From positions 1 through 50,381 of the forward strand of contig JAHAZL010000085.1 in assembly GCA_018384055.1 (NCBI GenBank): a stretch of DNA of 50,381 nucleotides, read 5' to 3'. Positions 1 through 9,139 of this stretch are shown here, piece after piece. Each line of letters begins with the position of its first letter. Position 1 is the first letter of the stretch. Below the pieces are notes generated by a model. It was not told the DNA's origin. It searched no databases and saw only the letters and a list, made by a program, of their open reading frames with translations. Source of the DNA: Treponema sp. (lineage in GTDB: Bacteria > Spirochaetota > Spirochaetia > Treponematales > Treponemataceae). The position numbers and the translations under genes are program-made.

Positions 1-660
1 TTCAACAAGTTTGTTCCTCTTGAAGACGGAGAACTCAAGGAAAAGATCGAGGTGCTTTTTGAAAAGACAGGTTTCAAGACAAGCGGAATTTTTACGATGG
101 ATGCATCAAAGAGAAGCAACCACAGCAATGCATACTTTACGGGTCTTGGAAAAAACAAGCGCATCGTTCTTTACGATACCCTTGTTAATCAGCTTACAAC
201 GGAAGAAGTTGTTGCAGTCCTTGCACACGAACTTGGACACTGCAAGCACCATCACATTACAAAGAGGATGGTCATTACAGTCCCTTTGATTTTTGCAGCT
301 CTCTTTGCAGTAGGCGTACTGATTAAGAACGATTCCCTTTATGCTGGCTTTGGTTTTGATCCTGAAAAAGGGTTTGCCGCCCTCAAGTTTGTGGGTATGT
401 TCCTTCTTGGACTTTCATTCGGTGGATTTGATACAATTGCTTCTTTGATTTCAAACGCTTCGAGCCGTCGTGATGAATTCCAGGCAGACAGATATTCCAG
501 GGACATGTGCGGAAGCGGAACTCCATTGTCTACAGCCCTCATCAAGCTGAACAAGGAAAACCTTTCGGAAATTGTTCCTCCAAAGATTTATTCCGTATTC
601 AACTACAGTCATCCACCGCTACTGGAAAGAATCCGTGCGGTTGATGGGCTTAATGATTGA
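1..660 (+). CDS. M48 family (Ste24/CAAX prenyl protease-like) metalloendopeptidase, 5' end outside window
   Basis: The reading frame is open from the first base, so only the last 219 residues are present and the start lies upstream. The zinc-protease motif HELGHCKHHH (HExxH) is near residue 77. A hydrophobic stretch follows it (about residues 89-110) and another lies near 125-145. The second part of the site fits the EFQADRYS segment, where the Glu of ExxxD would be the third zinc ligand. In this family the protein is an integral membrane zinc endopeptidase that cleaves membrane or prenylated peptides; its bacterial substrates are mostly unknown. The C-terminal HPPLLERI sequence is typical of Ste24. 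It converges with the minus-strand gene at 686 across a 25-base gap. Confidence 0.9.
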   Translation, partial: FNKFVPLEDGELKEKIEVLFEKTGFKTSGIFTMDASKRSNHSNAYFTGLGKNKRIVLYDTLVNQLTTEEVVAVLAHELGHCKHHHITKRMVITVPLIFAALFAVGVLIKNDSLYAGFGFDPEKGFAALKFVGMFLLGLSFGGFDTIASLISNASSRRDEFQADRYSRDMCGSGTPLSTALIKLNKENLSEIVPPKIYSVFNYSHPPLLERIRAVDGLND

Positions 661-685
661 TGAAGTATAGGAAATGAAGGGGCTG

Positions 686-2587
686 TCAGCTTTTTCTTGA
701 AAGGAAAAGAAATGAAACTCCAAATAGAATCACAATGTAGGTGATTATTGCAACAAGTATGGAACCGCTTCCGAAAAGCCCTACGAAAACATAGTTTGCC
801 ATTACAAAGAGATATCTGACGGCACTGTAGATGAACAGCGTAATTGTTCCAAGTACTGGAATAAGGAGAATCCAGCGGAAGCGGAACAGCTGCTTTGGAT
901 TGTCGATTCTGTAGCTCCATCCAAGGCATGCGCAGAAAATCAGCATGATGAAAATGATGAAAGGATATGTAATGCGCTGAACCAGATTTTCTGTAAATAC
1001 TTCTTTTGAAAAACCGTATTCAACAGCATCAGGCAGGAATTTGTTGAGGGCAAAGATGGTCATGTCCTCAGCTCCAGAAGATGCCTGGTTGATTACATGG
1101 AAATCCGAATATGGCATTGGAAGAATCATTGTCGTTGAACGAGGTGCGCTCTTAAAGAATATGGCGTCTTTGTTTTCGCGGGTTTCAGAAAGATCCCTCA
1201 TCTTGAGTTCAGAAATGATTTCTCCGGAAAGCCCTGATCTGCTGAAAGTATATTCAGGGCGGGAAATAATTCCTTCCGTAACACGATCTACTGCCTGAAG
1301 GGTAATTACAGGAATGCTCTTCCATTTCTTGTTGATGCCTAAAACTTCGTGGTATTTTGGATCGAATTCAGAAATTGGCTGTGCTGCTACTTTTGCGTAA
1401 GGTACATAGAAAGAATATCTGAAGTCACCGTTGGCGTCGTAATGAATTACATTGAGATTTTCTAGGTATCGTACAAGACCACCGTCACGCTTAATGTCCA
1501 TTGTTTTGCCGATGTAGAATACATTGCTTGTTCCATTAGGATAGTCCAACCTGAAGTAAATGTTGTCGCTGTCGGCAAGTTCCTTCATGTTTTCAATTTC
1601 ATCAAGGAAGAAATATTTGTTTTCAACATCTTCCTTTGCAAGCTCAAAGAATTTCTTTACATCAGGATCCTTGCAGTGCTCAATGTCTGAATCTGCAAGT
1701 CCAAGGAAAATGTAGTATGCCTTAAGGGTATCTCCTCCAGTAAAGGCCTTGTATCCTTCGCGCTTTGTCTTGTAGTACAGTCTTTCTTCAGAGTTGTCGA
1801 ATTCAACCGGAATGTTAAGCTGTTTCCATGCGTAGTTGGCGGCTTCTGTTGCGGCAGAAAGGTTTGTGTTTGTTCCGTCGCAGGCATCAACGGCAAGCTG
1901 AGCCCAATAGTGTGCATTGAACCATTCTTTCTTTGATGCGGCTTCACGGGACATGTCCAGAAGTTGAAGGATTGTATATCCGGTATTCTTTTCCTGGATT
2001 GGTTTTAGGACGCGATTTTTCCTGTCTATTATCTTGTTGTAGAGTTCCCTGTCGTGTTCAAGGTCAACTTCGTCCTGAACAATCTTGAGCATGGAAAGTG
2101 CATCCTGGCTTGTAGGTGCAATTTCTACAGCTCTTTTTGCAAACTGAAGGGCAATGTAGGGATGTCCCTGTTCAAGAAGCTTATTCGTTGTCTCGATTGT
2201 CTCTGCAAGTTCTGCAGGGGCCTTTTCCATCTTCTGAAGTTTCTTTTTAAAGGAAGAAACAAAAATCTCTTCGTTGAGGGAGAGAATTGAAACAAGAATC
2301 AGAGAAATGATGAACACTACTTTGTAGCGGTCAAACATTGCCTGGGAAAATCTTCTGCGGCTGAGGCTGTCTGATTTTTTCCATGTGACTGCACAGGCAA
2401 CTGAAAATCCACTCAATACGATTGGTGGAAGAAGGGTAAGGAATCCCAGGGTTGTTGCTGTCATTTTATAAGTTCTTTCCATTCCCTGAATGAGGGGAGG
2501 AAGCTTAAGGAAAGCATTTACGCAGCCTAAAATAATCAGGTATGTAAGAAGTGCATAGATTAAAATAATGATTACAGGTTTTTTCAT
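686..2587 (-). CDS. Hypothetical multi-pass membrane protein with large soluble domain (633 aa)
   Basis: I do not recognise a named family. Three hydrophobic segments lie at the N-terminus (about residues 5-28, 40-68 and 85-105). A soluble region of roughly 420 residues follows, then three or more hydrophobic segments after about residue 540. The first part of the soluble region has helical-pair stretches such as GHPYIALQFAKRAVEIAP and KEWFNAHYWAQLAVDA, which resemble TPR units. The ATG shares one base with the TAA of the upstream minus-strand membrane gene (TAATG), so the two are probably co-translated and may form one membrane complex. The function is unknown. Confidence 0.75.
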   Translation of the reverse strand: MKKPVIIILIYALLTYLIILGCVNAFLKLPPLIQGMERTYKMTATTLGFLTLLPPIVLSGFSVACAVTWKKSDSLSRRRFSQAMFDRYKVVFIISLILVSILSLNEEIFVSSFKKKLQKMEKAPAELAETIETTNKLLEQGHPYIALQFAKRAVEIAPTSQDALSMLKIVQDEVDLEHDRELYNKIIDRKNRVLKPIQEKNTGYTILQLLDMSREAASKKEWFNAHYWAQLAVDACDGTNTNLSAATEAANYAWKQLNIPVEFDNSEERLYYKTKREGYKAFTGGDTLKAYYIFLGLADSDIEHCKDPDVKKFFELAKEDVENKYFFLDEIENMKELADSDNIYFRLDYPNGTSNVFYIGKTMDIKRDGGLVRYLENLNVIHYDANGDFRYSFYVPYAKVAAQPISEFDPKYHEVLGINKKWKSIPVITLQAVDRVTEGIISRPEYTFSRSGLSGEIISELKMRDLSETRENKDAIFFKSAPRSTTMILPMPYSDFHVINQASSGAEDMTIFALNKFLPDAVEYGFSKEVFTENLVQRITYPFIIFIMLIFCACLGWSYRIDNPKQLFRFRWILLIPVLGTITLFIYSAVRYLFVMANYVFVGLFGSGSILVAIITYIVILFGVSFLFLSRKS

Positions 2588-3573
2588 TAGTCATCTTCTC
2601 CGTATTTTGAACCTGCACGAGCGTCGTCTTCCCTGTTCTTGGATGTAAAAATCAAGCCGATGATTATGAAAAGAACTGCAAGAGCAACATTTACAATGAA
2701 TAAAAGGAAGTTGGAATTGCGCGGTGCAAAACTGAAAAGGGAGTTCACCCTCTCAGTAAGGAAATAAAGTTTTCCGTATGAAAGCATGTTTACGTTCATG
2801 CAGATTAGGGCAACTGAAATTGAAAGGATGGAAACCACATTGATGAGCCTCCACTTGGAAAATCCCCTCATAAAAACAAAGGATGCAAGAACAAGGCCAA
2901 GGGAAGAAAAGAGAAGCCATTCAATTTTTTCCCCTGAACAGGCAAATGTAATTACGCTAAGATATCTGTTGATTTCGTGGATGGCAAGTTTCATCACAGG
3001 CGGAATATCAATTGAAGACTGAATTAGGGAATCTGTAAAAGTAGATGTTGAATCTGCAAGCTCAACGTCCTTGAAAGTGTATACATTGTCAGAAACTGCA
3101 GTCTTGTCTATGCAGACTCCGGAAGCAACATTTTCTGAATCGACAGAAGAATAATAGAAAACATATTTATCGGTAACATTTCTGAAATAGCCTGTGGAAA
3201 GAGGTTTCCTCTGGATTACATAGGAAGATTTGGAAGCCTTTTGAATTCCCTTCTTGATTACAACTGGCTGTGCAAAAATCCATATTCCTATGTAGATGAC
3301 TGCAAAAATCGCAAGTGAAACCGTGGGAATTTCTTTATTTCTGATTGAATAGAAGGCAACAAAAGCAGCGCTAAGCGAAAAAACAAAGGGAAGCGAAAGG
3401 AAAAAACCCTGGATAAAGAATGAAAGATTGAACGCCGCAAAACCCTGGCCCGCCACCAATGTTGAGCACATGTTGAAAATCATGTAGAGGATGGCTCCGA
3501 TTATGCTTATGGAAAGCAAGGCCGACAAATGGGCGACAATTACTTTTATAGTAGATAATAGAATGGATTTCAT
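2587..3573 (-). CDS. Hypothetical six-TM membrane protein (328 aa)
   Basis: No family is recognised. Three hydrophobic segments come first (about residues 5-30, 45-70 and 80-100). A predicted extracytoplasmic domain of about 110 residues follows, then three more hydrophobic segments, and a charged C-terminal tail. This three + domain + three layout is like that of its downstream partner. I chose the ATG at 3573 (MKSILLSTIK). The frame is open further upstream, with an ATG at 3594 and a TTG at 3609, but neither has a clear ribosome site. It is divergent from the gene starting at 3630 and overlaps the downstream gene by one base. Confidence 0.7.
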   Translation of the reverse strand: MKSILLSTIKVIVAHLSALLSISIIGAILYMIFNMCSTLVAGQGFAAFNLSFFIQGFFLSLPFVFSLSAAFVAFYSIRNKEIPTVSLAIFAVIYIGIWIFAQPVVIKKGIQKASKSSYVIQRKPLSTGYFRNVTDKYVFYYSSVDSENVASGVCIDKTAVSDNVYTFKDVELADSTSTFTDSLIQSSIDIPPVMKLAIHEINRYLSVITFACSGEKIEWLLFSSLGLVLASFVFMRGFSKWRLINVVSILSISVALICMNVNMLSYGKLYFLTERVNSLFSFAPRNSNFLLFIVNVALAVLFIIIGLIFTSKNREDDARAGSKYGEDD

Positions 3574-3617
3574 TAAAAAAAGAATAACACGCATAGTGAA
3601 AAAATTCAAATTTATGG

Positions 3618-3623
3618 TATACT
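3618..3623 (+). promoter_or_regulatory. -10 element (TATACT) placed for a leaderless transcript
   Basis: TATACT ends only 6 bases before the ATG at 3630. A weak -35 (TAGTGA, 3594-3599) lies 18 bases upstream. With usual sigma-70 spacing the transcript would start at or next to the A of ATG, and I see no Shine-Dalgarno sequence. Confidence 0.45.
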
Positions 3624-3629
3624 GTTTGC

Positions 3630-4451
3630 ATGTCTAAAACCATTCTTATTGCAGGAAAAAACATGCCTGAAGCAGGTAATTTTACAGATGGAATTGCATT
3701 TTCAGGAAGAAACATCATAGTTTCGGGAAATATCGCTGACTCTGAAGAAACCAAAAGACTTACCATTGCGGAACGCAAGGCAAATCAGGCTGCCTACGAA
3801 GAAGAAAAGGCACAGGAAGCAAGAAGTGGAATGTGCACCATTGAATGGAACAAGTCCTCTCCATTGTCTGCAAGATCCCTTGTGCTCCAGACTGCAACCA
3901 TTTTTGGAAGAATGGATGAAGCGGTCCTTTATTTTGATGAAGAAATGTTTGCTTCAAAGGCCGAAAAAATGGACTCGGAAGAAATTGTCCGTGGGTGCGA
4001 CGACATGATTGCTGGCTATCAGTATCTTGCCCTTGAAGTCCTCAATGCCTTCCAGAGAAGGGAAACTTCAGAAGGAAAGGGTAGGCTTGTATTCCTTCTT
4101 AAAGAAACTCCAAACAGAATTGATGTATTGAAAAATCCTGCCGTTAAGGACGGTTTGAGCCCTATAGCATCTCCTTTGGTTGCAGCAGGGGCCGCGGCCT
4201 TTGCATCTTTTGCAGAAAACATTGCCGCTATCTGCAGCGACTCCATCTTTGTTGATGTAATCATTGTCCGCGGTGACAGTTCGATGGAAGGTTTCCGCCG
4301 CGACGACGAGACCGGAAGATGGCTTGCTTCTTACCTTGATGCCTTTGTTTCGCCTGACCCTACTGGCAGAAAGGATGTTTCCTGGGTAAGGCCTGGAGAA
4401 AAACCAAAGGCTGAAAGCAGCCACAGGAAATTCAGCTTCTTCAGGAAATAG
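3630..4451 (+). CDS. Hypothetical protein, Rossmann/SDR-like (273 aa)
   Basis: The protein starts MSKTILIAGKN, like the first strand of a Rossmann fold, but I see no clean GxxxGxG motif. Two later segments, SARSLVLQTATIFGRMDEAV and SPLVAAGAAAFASFAENIAA, fit the rhythm of a short-chain dehydrogenase (a strand before 'FG.hDeaV', and a helix after the usual active-site Tyr). The YxxxK catalytic pair is not evident. It may be a degenerate SDR with a binding or structural role; this is inference only. The C-terminal 25 residues are charged and probably disordered. The gene has its own promoter and is followed closely by the MgtC gene. Confidence 0.7.
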   Translation: MSKTILIAGKNMPEAGNFTDGIAFSGRNIIVSGNIADSEETKRLTIAERKANQAAYEEEKAQEARSGMCTIEWNKSSPLSARSLVLQTATIFGRMDEAVLYFDEEMFASKAEKMDSEEIVRGCDDMIAGYQYLALEVLNAFQRRETSEGKGRLVFLLKETPNRIDVLKNPAVKDGLSPIASPLVAAGAAAFASFAENIAAICSDSIFVDVIIVRGDSSMEGFRRDDETGRWLASYLDAFVSPDPTGRKDVSWVRPGEKPKAESSHRKFSFFRK

Positions 4452-4466
4452 CATGGGGAATTGCAG

Positions 4467-5147
4467 ATGGAATGGAATTTTGTCACTGAAAGCATAGTAA
4501 AGCTTCTTCTTGCAGTTTTCTGCGGTTTCTTACTCGGACTTGAAAGAAAGACCCATAATCATGCTATCGGCCTTAAGACTCTGGTTTTAATCTGTGTGTC
4601 ATCCGCCTTGCTTTCATTGCTTTCTTCATTCATGGCAACAAACGAAGTATTCGCTCCAATCGGAAGGGGTGATCCTACAAGAATTGCTTCTGGCGTAATA
4701 AGCGGCATCGGTTTCCTTGGTGGTGGAGCCATCATGAAGACTGGCCTTAACATCCGCGGGCTTACTTCTGCCGCCGTAATCTGGACATCCGCTTCCATGG
4801 GGCTTGCCATCGGTGCGGGACTTTACATTCAGGTTGGCGTTTCCCTTTTCCTTGTTCTTGTTCTTCTTGTTGGACTGGAAAGAATCGAGGCAAAATGGTT
4901 TCCTGCCGAAAAAAGCAAGACAGTTCACCTTTGCTACGAAGGCGATGACATTGACCTTAAGAAAATCAGGGAGACGATAGAAAAGCATGGCCTCATCATC
5001 AGCGACATGAACATGAGCCGCGTGATTGTTTCCAAGCAGACATTCCTTCACTACACCGTAAAGTCTCCGGCACGAACAATCTACACGCCTCTCATCGAGC
5101 ACCTGAAGGAACTGGGCAAGCTCTGTGAATTTTCAATTACCGACTGA
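4467..5147 (+). CDS. MgtC/SapB family inner-membrane protein
   Basis: The N-terminal half has about four membrane segments carrying the MgtC signature: FLLGLERKTHNHAIGLKT, then GDPTRIASGVISGIGFLGGG, then GLTSAAVIWTSASMGLAIGAG. A cytoplasmic domain of about 80 residues with an ACT-like pattern ends the protein. In other bacteria MgtC proteins are linked to growth in low magnesium, acid tolerance and control of ATP synthase; the exact role differs between clades. I chose the ATG at 4467 because GGGGAA (4455-4460) lies about 6 bases upstream. A TTG at 4461 in the same frame would overlap that site. It probably shares the promoter at 3618. Confidence 0.88.
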   Translation: MEWNFVTESIVKLLLAVFCGFLLGLERKTHNHAIGLKTLVLICVSSALLSLLSSFMATNEVFAPIGRGDPTRIASGVISGIGFLGGGAIMKTGLNIRGLTSAAVIWTSASMGLAIGAGLYIQVGVSLFLVLVLLVGLERIEAKWFPAEKSKTVHLCYEGDDIDLKKIRETIEKHGLIISDMNMSRVIVSKQTFLHYTVKSPARTIYTPLIEHLKELGKLCEFSITD

Positions 5148-5185
5148 TTTGGACTCCGGTTTCCATCAATTTTAACCCATCTTTA

Positions 5186-5214
5186 TTGTAGACTTCGGCA
5201 TTTCAATATATAAT
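5186..5214 (+). promoter_or_regulatory. Sigma-70-type promoter of the XPB helicase gene, probably leaderless
   Basis: TTGTAG (5186-5191), a 17-base spacer and a perfect TATAAT (5209-5214) precede the ATG at 5223 by 8 bases. The expected start point, 6-8 bases past the -10, is within one or two bases of the initiation codon, so there is no room for a Shine-Dalgarno site. Confidence 0.6.
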
Positions 5215-5222
5215 AATTCCTT

Positions 5223-7016
5223 ATGATAAATGCCGAGAATCCGCTTATAGTTCAGTCTGACAGGACACTTTTGCTTGATGTTCACGCACCAAGGGCAGAG
5301 GAGTGCCGAAATGCATTGATTCCTTTTGCTGAACTCATTCGTTCTCCGGAACACCTTCATACCTATCAGATTTCTCCCCTTTCCTTGTGGAATGCCGCAA
5401 GTGCAGGCTTTACAGGCGCACAAGCATTGGAAACCTTAAAGGAATTTTCCCGCTATGAGATTCCTCAGGCGGTGGGAGTGTGGATTTCTGAAACGGCGGA
5501 AAAATTCGGCAAGCTCCGTCTGGTGGAAGCTCCAAAAGAAAAAAATGAAAACGGTCAGGATGAAGAATTCCTTTATCTGGTTTCTACTTCGCCTTTCGTT
5601 TTCAAGCAGATAGAAGCAAACCCTTATGCAAGAAAGCAGCTGGTTCCATGTGATTATGTAGCGCCGGAAAATGCAAGCGTTGAACTTACGGAAGACGAAA
5701 AGAAATTCTGCTTCCGCCTTTTGCTTGTTGACCGCGGAACTGTAAAGCAGAACCTTCTGAAACTTGGCTGGCCTGTTAAGGATGATGTTCCACTTGTTGA
5801 CGGAGATCCTCTTGAAATCAACCTTAGGGAAACAACCGCTGCAGGAAAGCCTTTTGAAATCCGCGGATACCAGAAAGAAGGTGCCCAGGCTCTCGTTGGG
5901 GACAAGGGTCCTGGAACAGGATTTGGAACCATCGTTCTTCCTTGCGGTGCGGGCAAGACAATTGTCGGCATGACCATCATGTCCATGCTCAAGACGAATA
6001 CATTGATCGTTACCACAAACATTACGGCTGTTCACCAGTGGATTGATGAACTTCTGGACAAGACTAACCTTACAAAGGAACAGATTTCAGAATACACGGG
6101 GGAATCAAAGACAATTTCTCCTGTAACTGTTGCAACATATCAGATTCTTACCTGGCGTCCAGAAAAGACCGGTCCATATCCTCACTTTGACCTTTTCCGC
6201 AAGAACAACTGGGGCCTCATCGTTTATGATGAAGTCCACATGCTTCCTGCTCCAGTGTTCCGTGTTGCGGCAGAAATTCAGGCCGTGCGTCGTGTAGGCC
6301 TTACTGCAACCCTTGTTCGCGAAGACGGCTGCGAAGGAAATGTTTTTTCCCTTGTTGGTCCTAAGCGCTACGATGTTCCATGGAAGGAACTTGAAAAAGC
6401 AAAGTGGATTGCAACTGCTGAATGTGTTGAAGTTCGCTTCGGTCTTCCCATGGACCGCGAAATTGAATATGCCGTTGCCGCAACCCGCGAAAAGCACCGC
6501 ATAGCAAGTGAAAATCCCCTCAAGGTTCAGATTGTTAAAGAACTGATTGAAAAATATCCTGAAGACAAGATTCTTGTAATCGGTCAGTTTCTTTCCCAGC
6601 TGGATGAACTTTCAAAGGAACTGGGGGCTCCTATAATCACCGGAAAAACAAAGAATGCCGACCGCGACAAGATTTACGCAGATTTCCGTGCGGGAAACAT
6701 CCATGTCCTTGTTGTAAGCAAGGTTGCAAATTTTGCCATCGACCTCCCTGATGCCAGCATTGCAATTCAGGTAAGCGGAACCTTTGGAAGCCGCCAGGAA
6801 GAAGCCCAGAGGCTTGGTAGAATCCTCCGTCCAAAGGAAAGGACTTCAAGATTCTTTACTTTGATTACTAAAAATTCTGTGGAAGAAGATTTCGGTACAA
6901 ACCGCCAGAAGTTCCTTGCAGAGCAGGGCTACAGCTACAGAATCATCAGATACAAAGACAAGAGCAGCTTTGACGAATTGGACGAGCCTTTGTCGATAGA
7001 AGGATGCGGCCTGTGA
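5223..7016 (+). CDS. XPB/ERCC3-type DNA repair helicase (SF2)
   Basis: The protein has 597 residues. The N-terminal 200 are like the bacterial XPB N-terminal domain. A complete SF2 helicase core follows: Walker A in LPCGAGKTIVG (about residue 240), DEVH box in IVYDEVHMLP, motif III/RED region in GLTATLVREDG, and motif VI in EEAQRLGRILRP. DEVH rather than DEAD or DEAH, together with LVRED, is the XPB signature. The family unwinds DNA 3'-5' in eukaryotic TFIIH; the role in bacteria is not well defined. It overlaps the next gene by 13 bases, which suggests a two-protein unit. A strong -10 immediately upstream suggests leaderless translation. Confidence 0.93.
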   Translation: MINAENPLIVQSDRTLLLDVHAPRAEECRNALIPFAELIRSPEHLHTYQISPLSLWNAASAGFTGAQALETLKEFSRYEIPQAVGVWISETAEKFGKLRLVEAPKEKNENGQDEEFLYLVSTSPFVFKQIEANPYARKQLVPCDYVAPENASVELTEDEKKFCFRLLLVDRGTVKQNLLKLGWPVKDDVPLVDGDPLEINLRETTAAGKPFEIRGYQKEGAQALVGDKGPGTGFGTIVLPCGAGKTIVGMTIMSMLKTNTLIVTTNITAVHQWIDELLDKTNLTKEQISEYTGESKTISPVTVATYQILTWRPEKTGPYPHFDLFRKNNWGLIVYDEVHMLPAPVFRVAAEIQAVRRVGLTATLVREDGCEGNVFSLVGPKRYDVPWKELEKAKWIATAECVEVRFGLPMDREIEYAVAATREKHRIASENPLKVQIVKELIEKYPEDKILVIGQFLSQLDELSKELGAPIITGKTKNADRDKIYADFRAGNIHVLVVSKVANFAIDLPDASIAIQVSGTFGSRQEEAQRLGRILRPKERTSRFFTLITKNSVEEDFGTNRQKFLAEQGYSYRIIRYKDKSSFDELDEPLSIEGCGL

Positions 7017-9115
7017 AATTGGATCCAAAGGTAGAGCGCATAATTGAATGGCGCGAAAGTTTTACTTCTCTTCCAGACGATTATTTCTTTGATGTAATCC
7101 ACATGTATCTTGGGGAAATAAAGACTCCCTACAATAAGCCCAAACTTGTGGAAGACCTTTCCGTAATCCTGCGCAAAAAGGAAAACAAGGAAACCCTCGT
7201 TGCATATCTTGATGAAACAGACGTCAAAATTTTGACTGCAGTCAAGTTTATTCCTGATGTAGACATTGTAAAGCTTGAAAAATTCTTTGTGCCTGCCATG
7301 GAGCAGGGCGACCTTTATGAAGAGATTGCTTCCCTTGAAGAACGACTCATAATCTATAACCGTACAGACAAGGTTACGGGTAAAGTTACAATAGCAATAA
7401 ATCCTCATCTTGAAGATGAACTTGAAAACATTCTTGAACTTGGAAACCTGATAGCAGAGGAAGAAAAGCCTGCTGCAGAAGATATGCCTGCGGGAATAAA
7501 ACTTACTCCGCAGATTTTTGCCGTATTCCTTTCCTATGTTCTTTCTCATCCGGATTTCTGCAAGGCCAATGGTGAACTCAAAAAGAAGACTGACACAGAT
7601 CTTAAGGAAATCTGCGGAATCAAATCCACTGAAATTTTTTCAAGGCTCTTTATGGGCATGCGAAACCTTGTCCTTCTCCGCGAAATGAATGACGGCAAGG
7701 GCTTGGAAATTGACTGGAAAAGGCTGGAATCTTTCTGTACCCTTCCTTTCAAAAGCCAGGCAGTTTATCTTTGTGTTGCAGGAGCAGGTATTTTTACCCG
7801 CCGTGCACTTGTTTCCAACGCATCCTTTTTTGCCAGTACCCTTGATTTTTCAAAGGGAAAATATTTTACAAAGGAAAAGCTTTTTGCCGTTGCCTTCCTC
7901 TTAAAGGAAAAGAACGGGGATCAGGATTTTACCGCAAGAAGATTTTCAAGGATTATTTCAGGGCTTGATTCAGAGGAATCTGCAGAACATATCGGTTCAG
8001 CAATGATTGAATCCATGATAGACAGTGCCATTGCTTTTGGGCTCATGTCTGTCAGGGGAACTACGGGAAAGGGTAGCCAGCTTGTGTTTACAGAAACAGA
8101 TTTCTGGCAGGATATTTTTTCTGCAGAAAAGAAAGTCCTTAGCGTAGACACGGGATATACGGTAACGATTCTTCCGGGGCTTTCCACTGCCGAATACATT
8201 CCCCTTGTAAAGTTCCTTGATGCTGTTCGCTGCGACATTACAAGCAACTTTGAAATCACAAGGCAGTCTGCAATCCGCGCCTTCGATTTGGGGTGTTCAG
8301 AAGATGAAATAGAAGAACTTCTTTCAAGATATTCGTCTTTCCCTCTCCCGCAGAATCTTAAGGTTTCCCTTGACGAGTGGTCTCAGGCCTACGGTTCCGC
8401 TTCCCTTTACAAGGGATATGTCCTTAAACTTTCCGAGGACAATGCCTACAGGGCAGAAAACAACCCGATTTTCAGTACTCATATCCGCGAGGTTCTTGCG
8501 CCTGGAGTTTACCTTCTTGATTTTACATGCGACATTGAAGCTCAGAATGTAATGAAAAAATCCGGCATTGATGTCAGCGGAAAAATTCGTGGAGTACAGA
8601 AGGAAGAAGAAGTTCAGCCTCTGCCGCCTGCAAGAAGTGCTGCATTTACCCTTGATGAAGCAGGTCAGGGGAAATTCCGTGTTGATGCAGCCAATAGAAA
8701 TGAAATCCTCCATGGCTTCAAAAAATTTCTTGAAGAAATGGAAACTACCACTGACCAGAAAGACGGTTTGCTTGACAGGATTGCGCGCAGAATTATTATT
8801 GAGAAGGAACAGCTTAGGCCCGCCAGCGTAAAGTTTGAACTTACAGAAGCCTTTGGCATGAACTTTACCGGAAAGGTTCATGTTCTTGAAAGTGCCATCC
8901 AGAAAAATTGTCTGGTTGAAATTGAGATTACAGGAAAAGAAGGAAAATTCCTTGGAATACCAAAAGGCCTTGTAAAGAATATTGATATTCCCGTTGTTTT
9001 CCTTACTGTAGAAGACAATGATGCAAAGGAAACCATTGATTTGGAAATCGAGATTGCAAAAATTTCCCGCGTAAAGAAAATCAGGAATGCCCTTTCTTTG
9101 CGCAGGACAAAATAA
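7004..9115 (+). CDS. XPB-associated protein with helicase-associated (Helicase_C_3-like) domain
   Basis: The gene encodes 703 residues and overlaps the XPB stop by 13 bases. From about residue 385 the pattern VTILPGLSTAEYIPLVKFL, an ITRQSAIRAFDLGCSEDEI helix, then SSFPLPQNLKVSLDEW matches what I know of the XPB/Ssl2-like N-terminal domain found as a separate bacterial protein (Pfam Helicase_C_3). The N-terminal 350 residues are helical, winged-helix-like and not recognised. The same two-gene order (ercc3 next to a conserved hypothetical) exists, from memory, in mycobacteria and T. pallidum. It probably modulates or targets the helicase. A GTG at 7013 is an alternative start. Confidence 0.75.
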   Translation: MRPVKLDPKVERIIEWRESFTSLPDDYFFDVIHMYLGEIKTPYNKPKLVEDLSVILRKKENKETLVAYLDETDVKILTAVKFIPDVDIVKLEKFFVPAMEQGDLYEEIASLEERLIIYNRTDKVTGKVTIAINPHLEDELENILELGNLIAEEEKPAAEDMPAGIKLTPQIFAVFLSYVLSHPDFCKANGELKKKTDTDLKEICGIKSTEIFSRLFMGMRNLVLLREMNDGKGLEIDWKRLESFCTLPFKSQAVYLCVAGAGIFTRRALVSNASFFASTLDFSKGKYFTKEKLFAVAFLLKEKNGDQDFTARRFSRIISGLDSEESAEHIGSAMIESMIDSAIAFGLMSVRGTTGKGSQLVFTETDFWQDIFSAEKKVLSVDTGYTVTILPGLSTAEYIPLVKFLDAVRCDITSNFEITRQSAIRAFDLGCSEDEIEELLSRYSSFPLPQNLKVSLDEWSQAYGSASLYKGYVLKLSEDNAYRAENNPIFSTHIREVLAPGVYLLDFTCDIEAQNVMKKSGIDVSGKIRGVQKEEEVQPLPPARSAAFTLDEAGQGKFRVDAANRNEILHGFKKFLEEMETTTDQKDGLLDRIARRIIIEKEQLRPASVKFELTEAFGMNFTGKVHVLESAIQKNCLVEIEITGKEGKFLGIPKGLVKNIDIPVVFLTVEDNDAKETIDLEIEIAKISRVKKIRNALSLRRTK

Positions 9116-9139
9116 AAAAAAATAAAAACGGAGTACAAG

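Noticed and set aside
686..3573. LptF/LptG permease pair
   Set aside because: Only the number and order of membrane segments agree; the family's sequence motifs are not visible and the soluble domain of the first gene is far too long.
5436..6035. 199-codon minus-strand frame inside the XPB gene
   Set aside because: It overlaps the conserved helicase domain, starts without a ribosome site and resembles no family.
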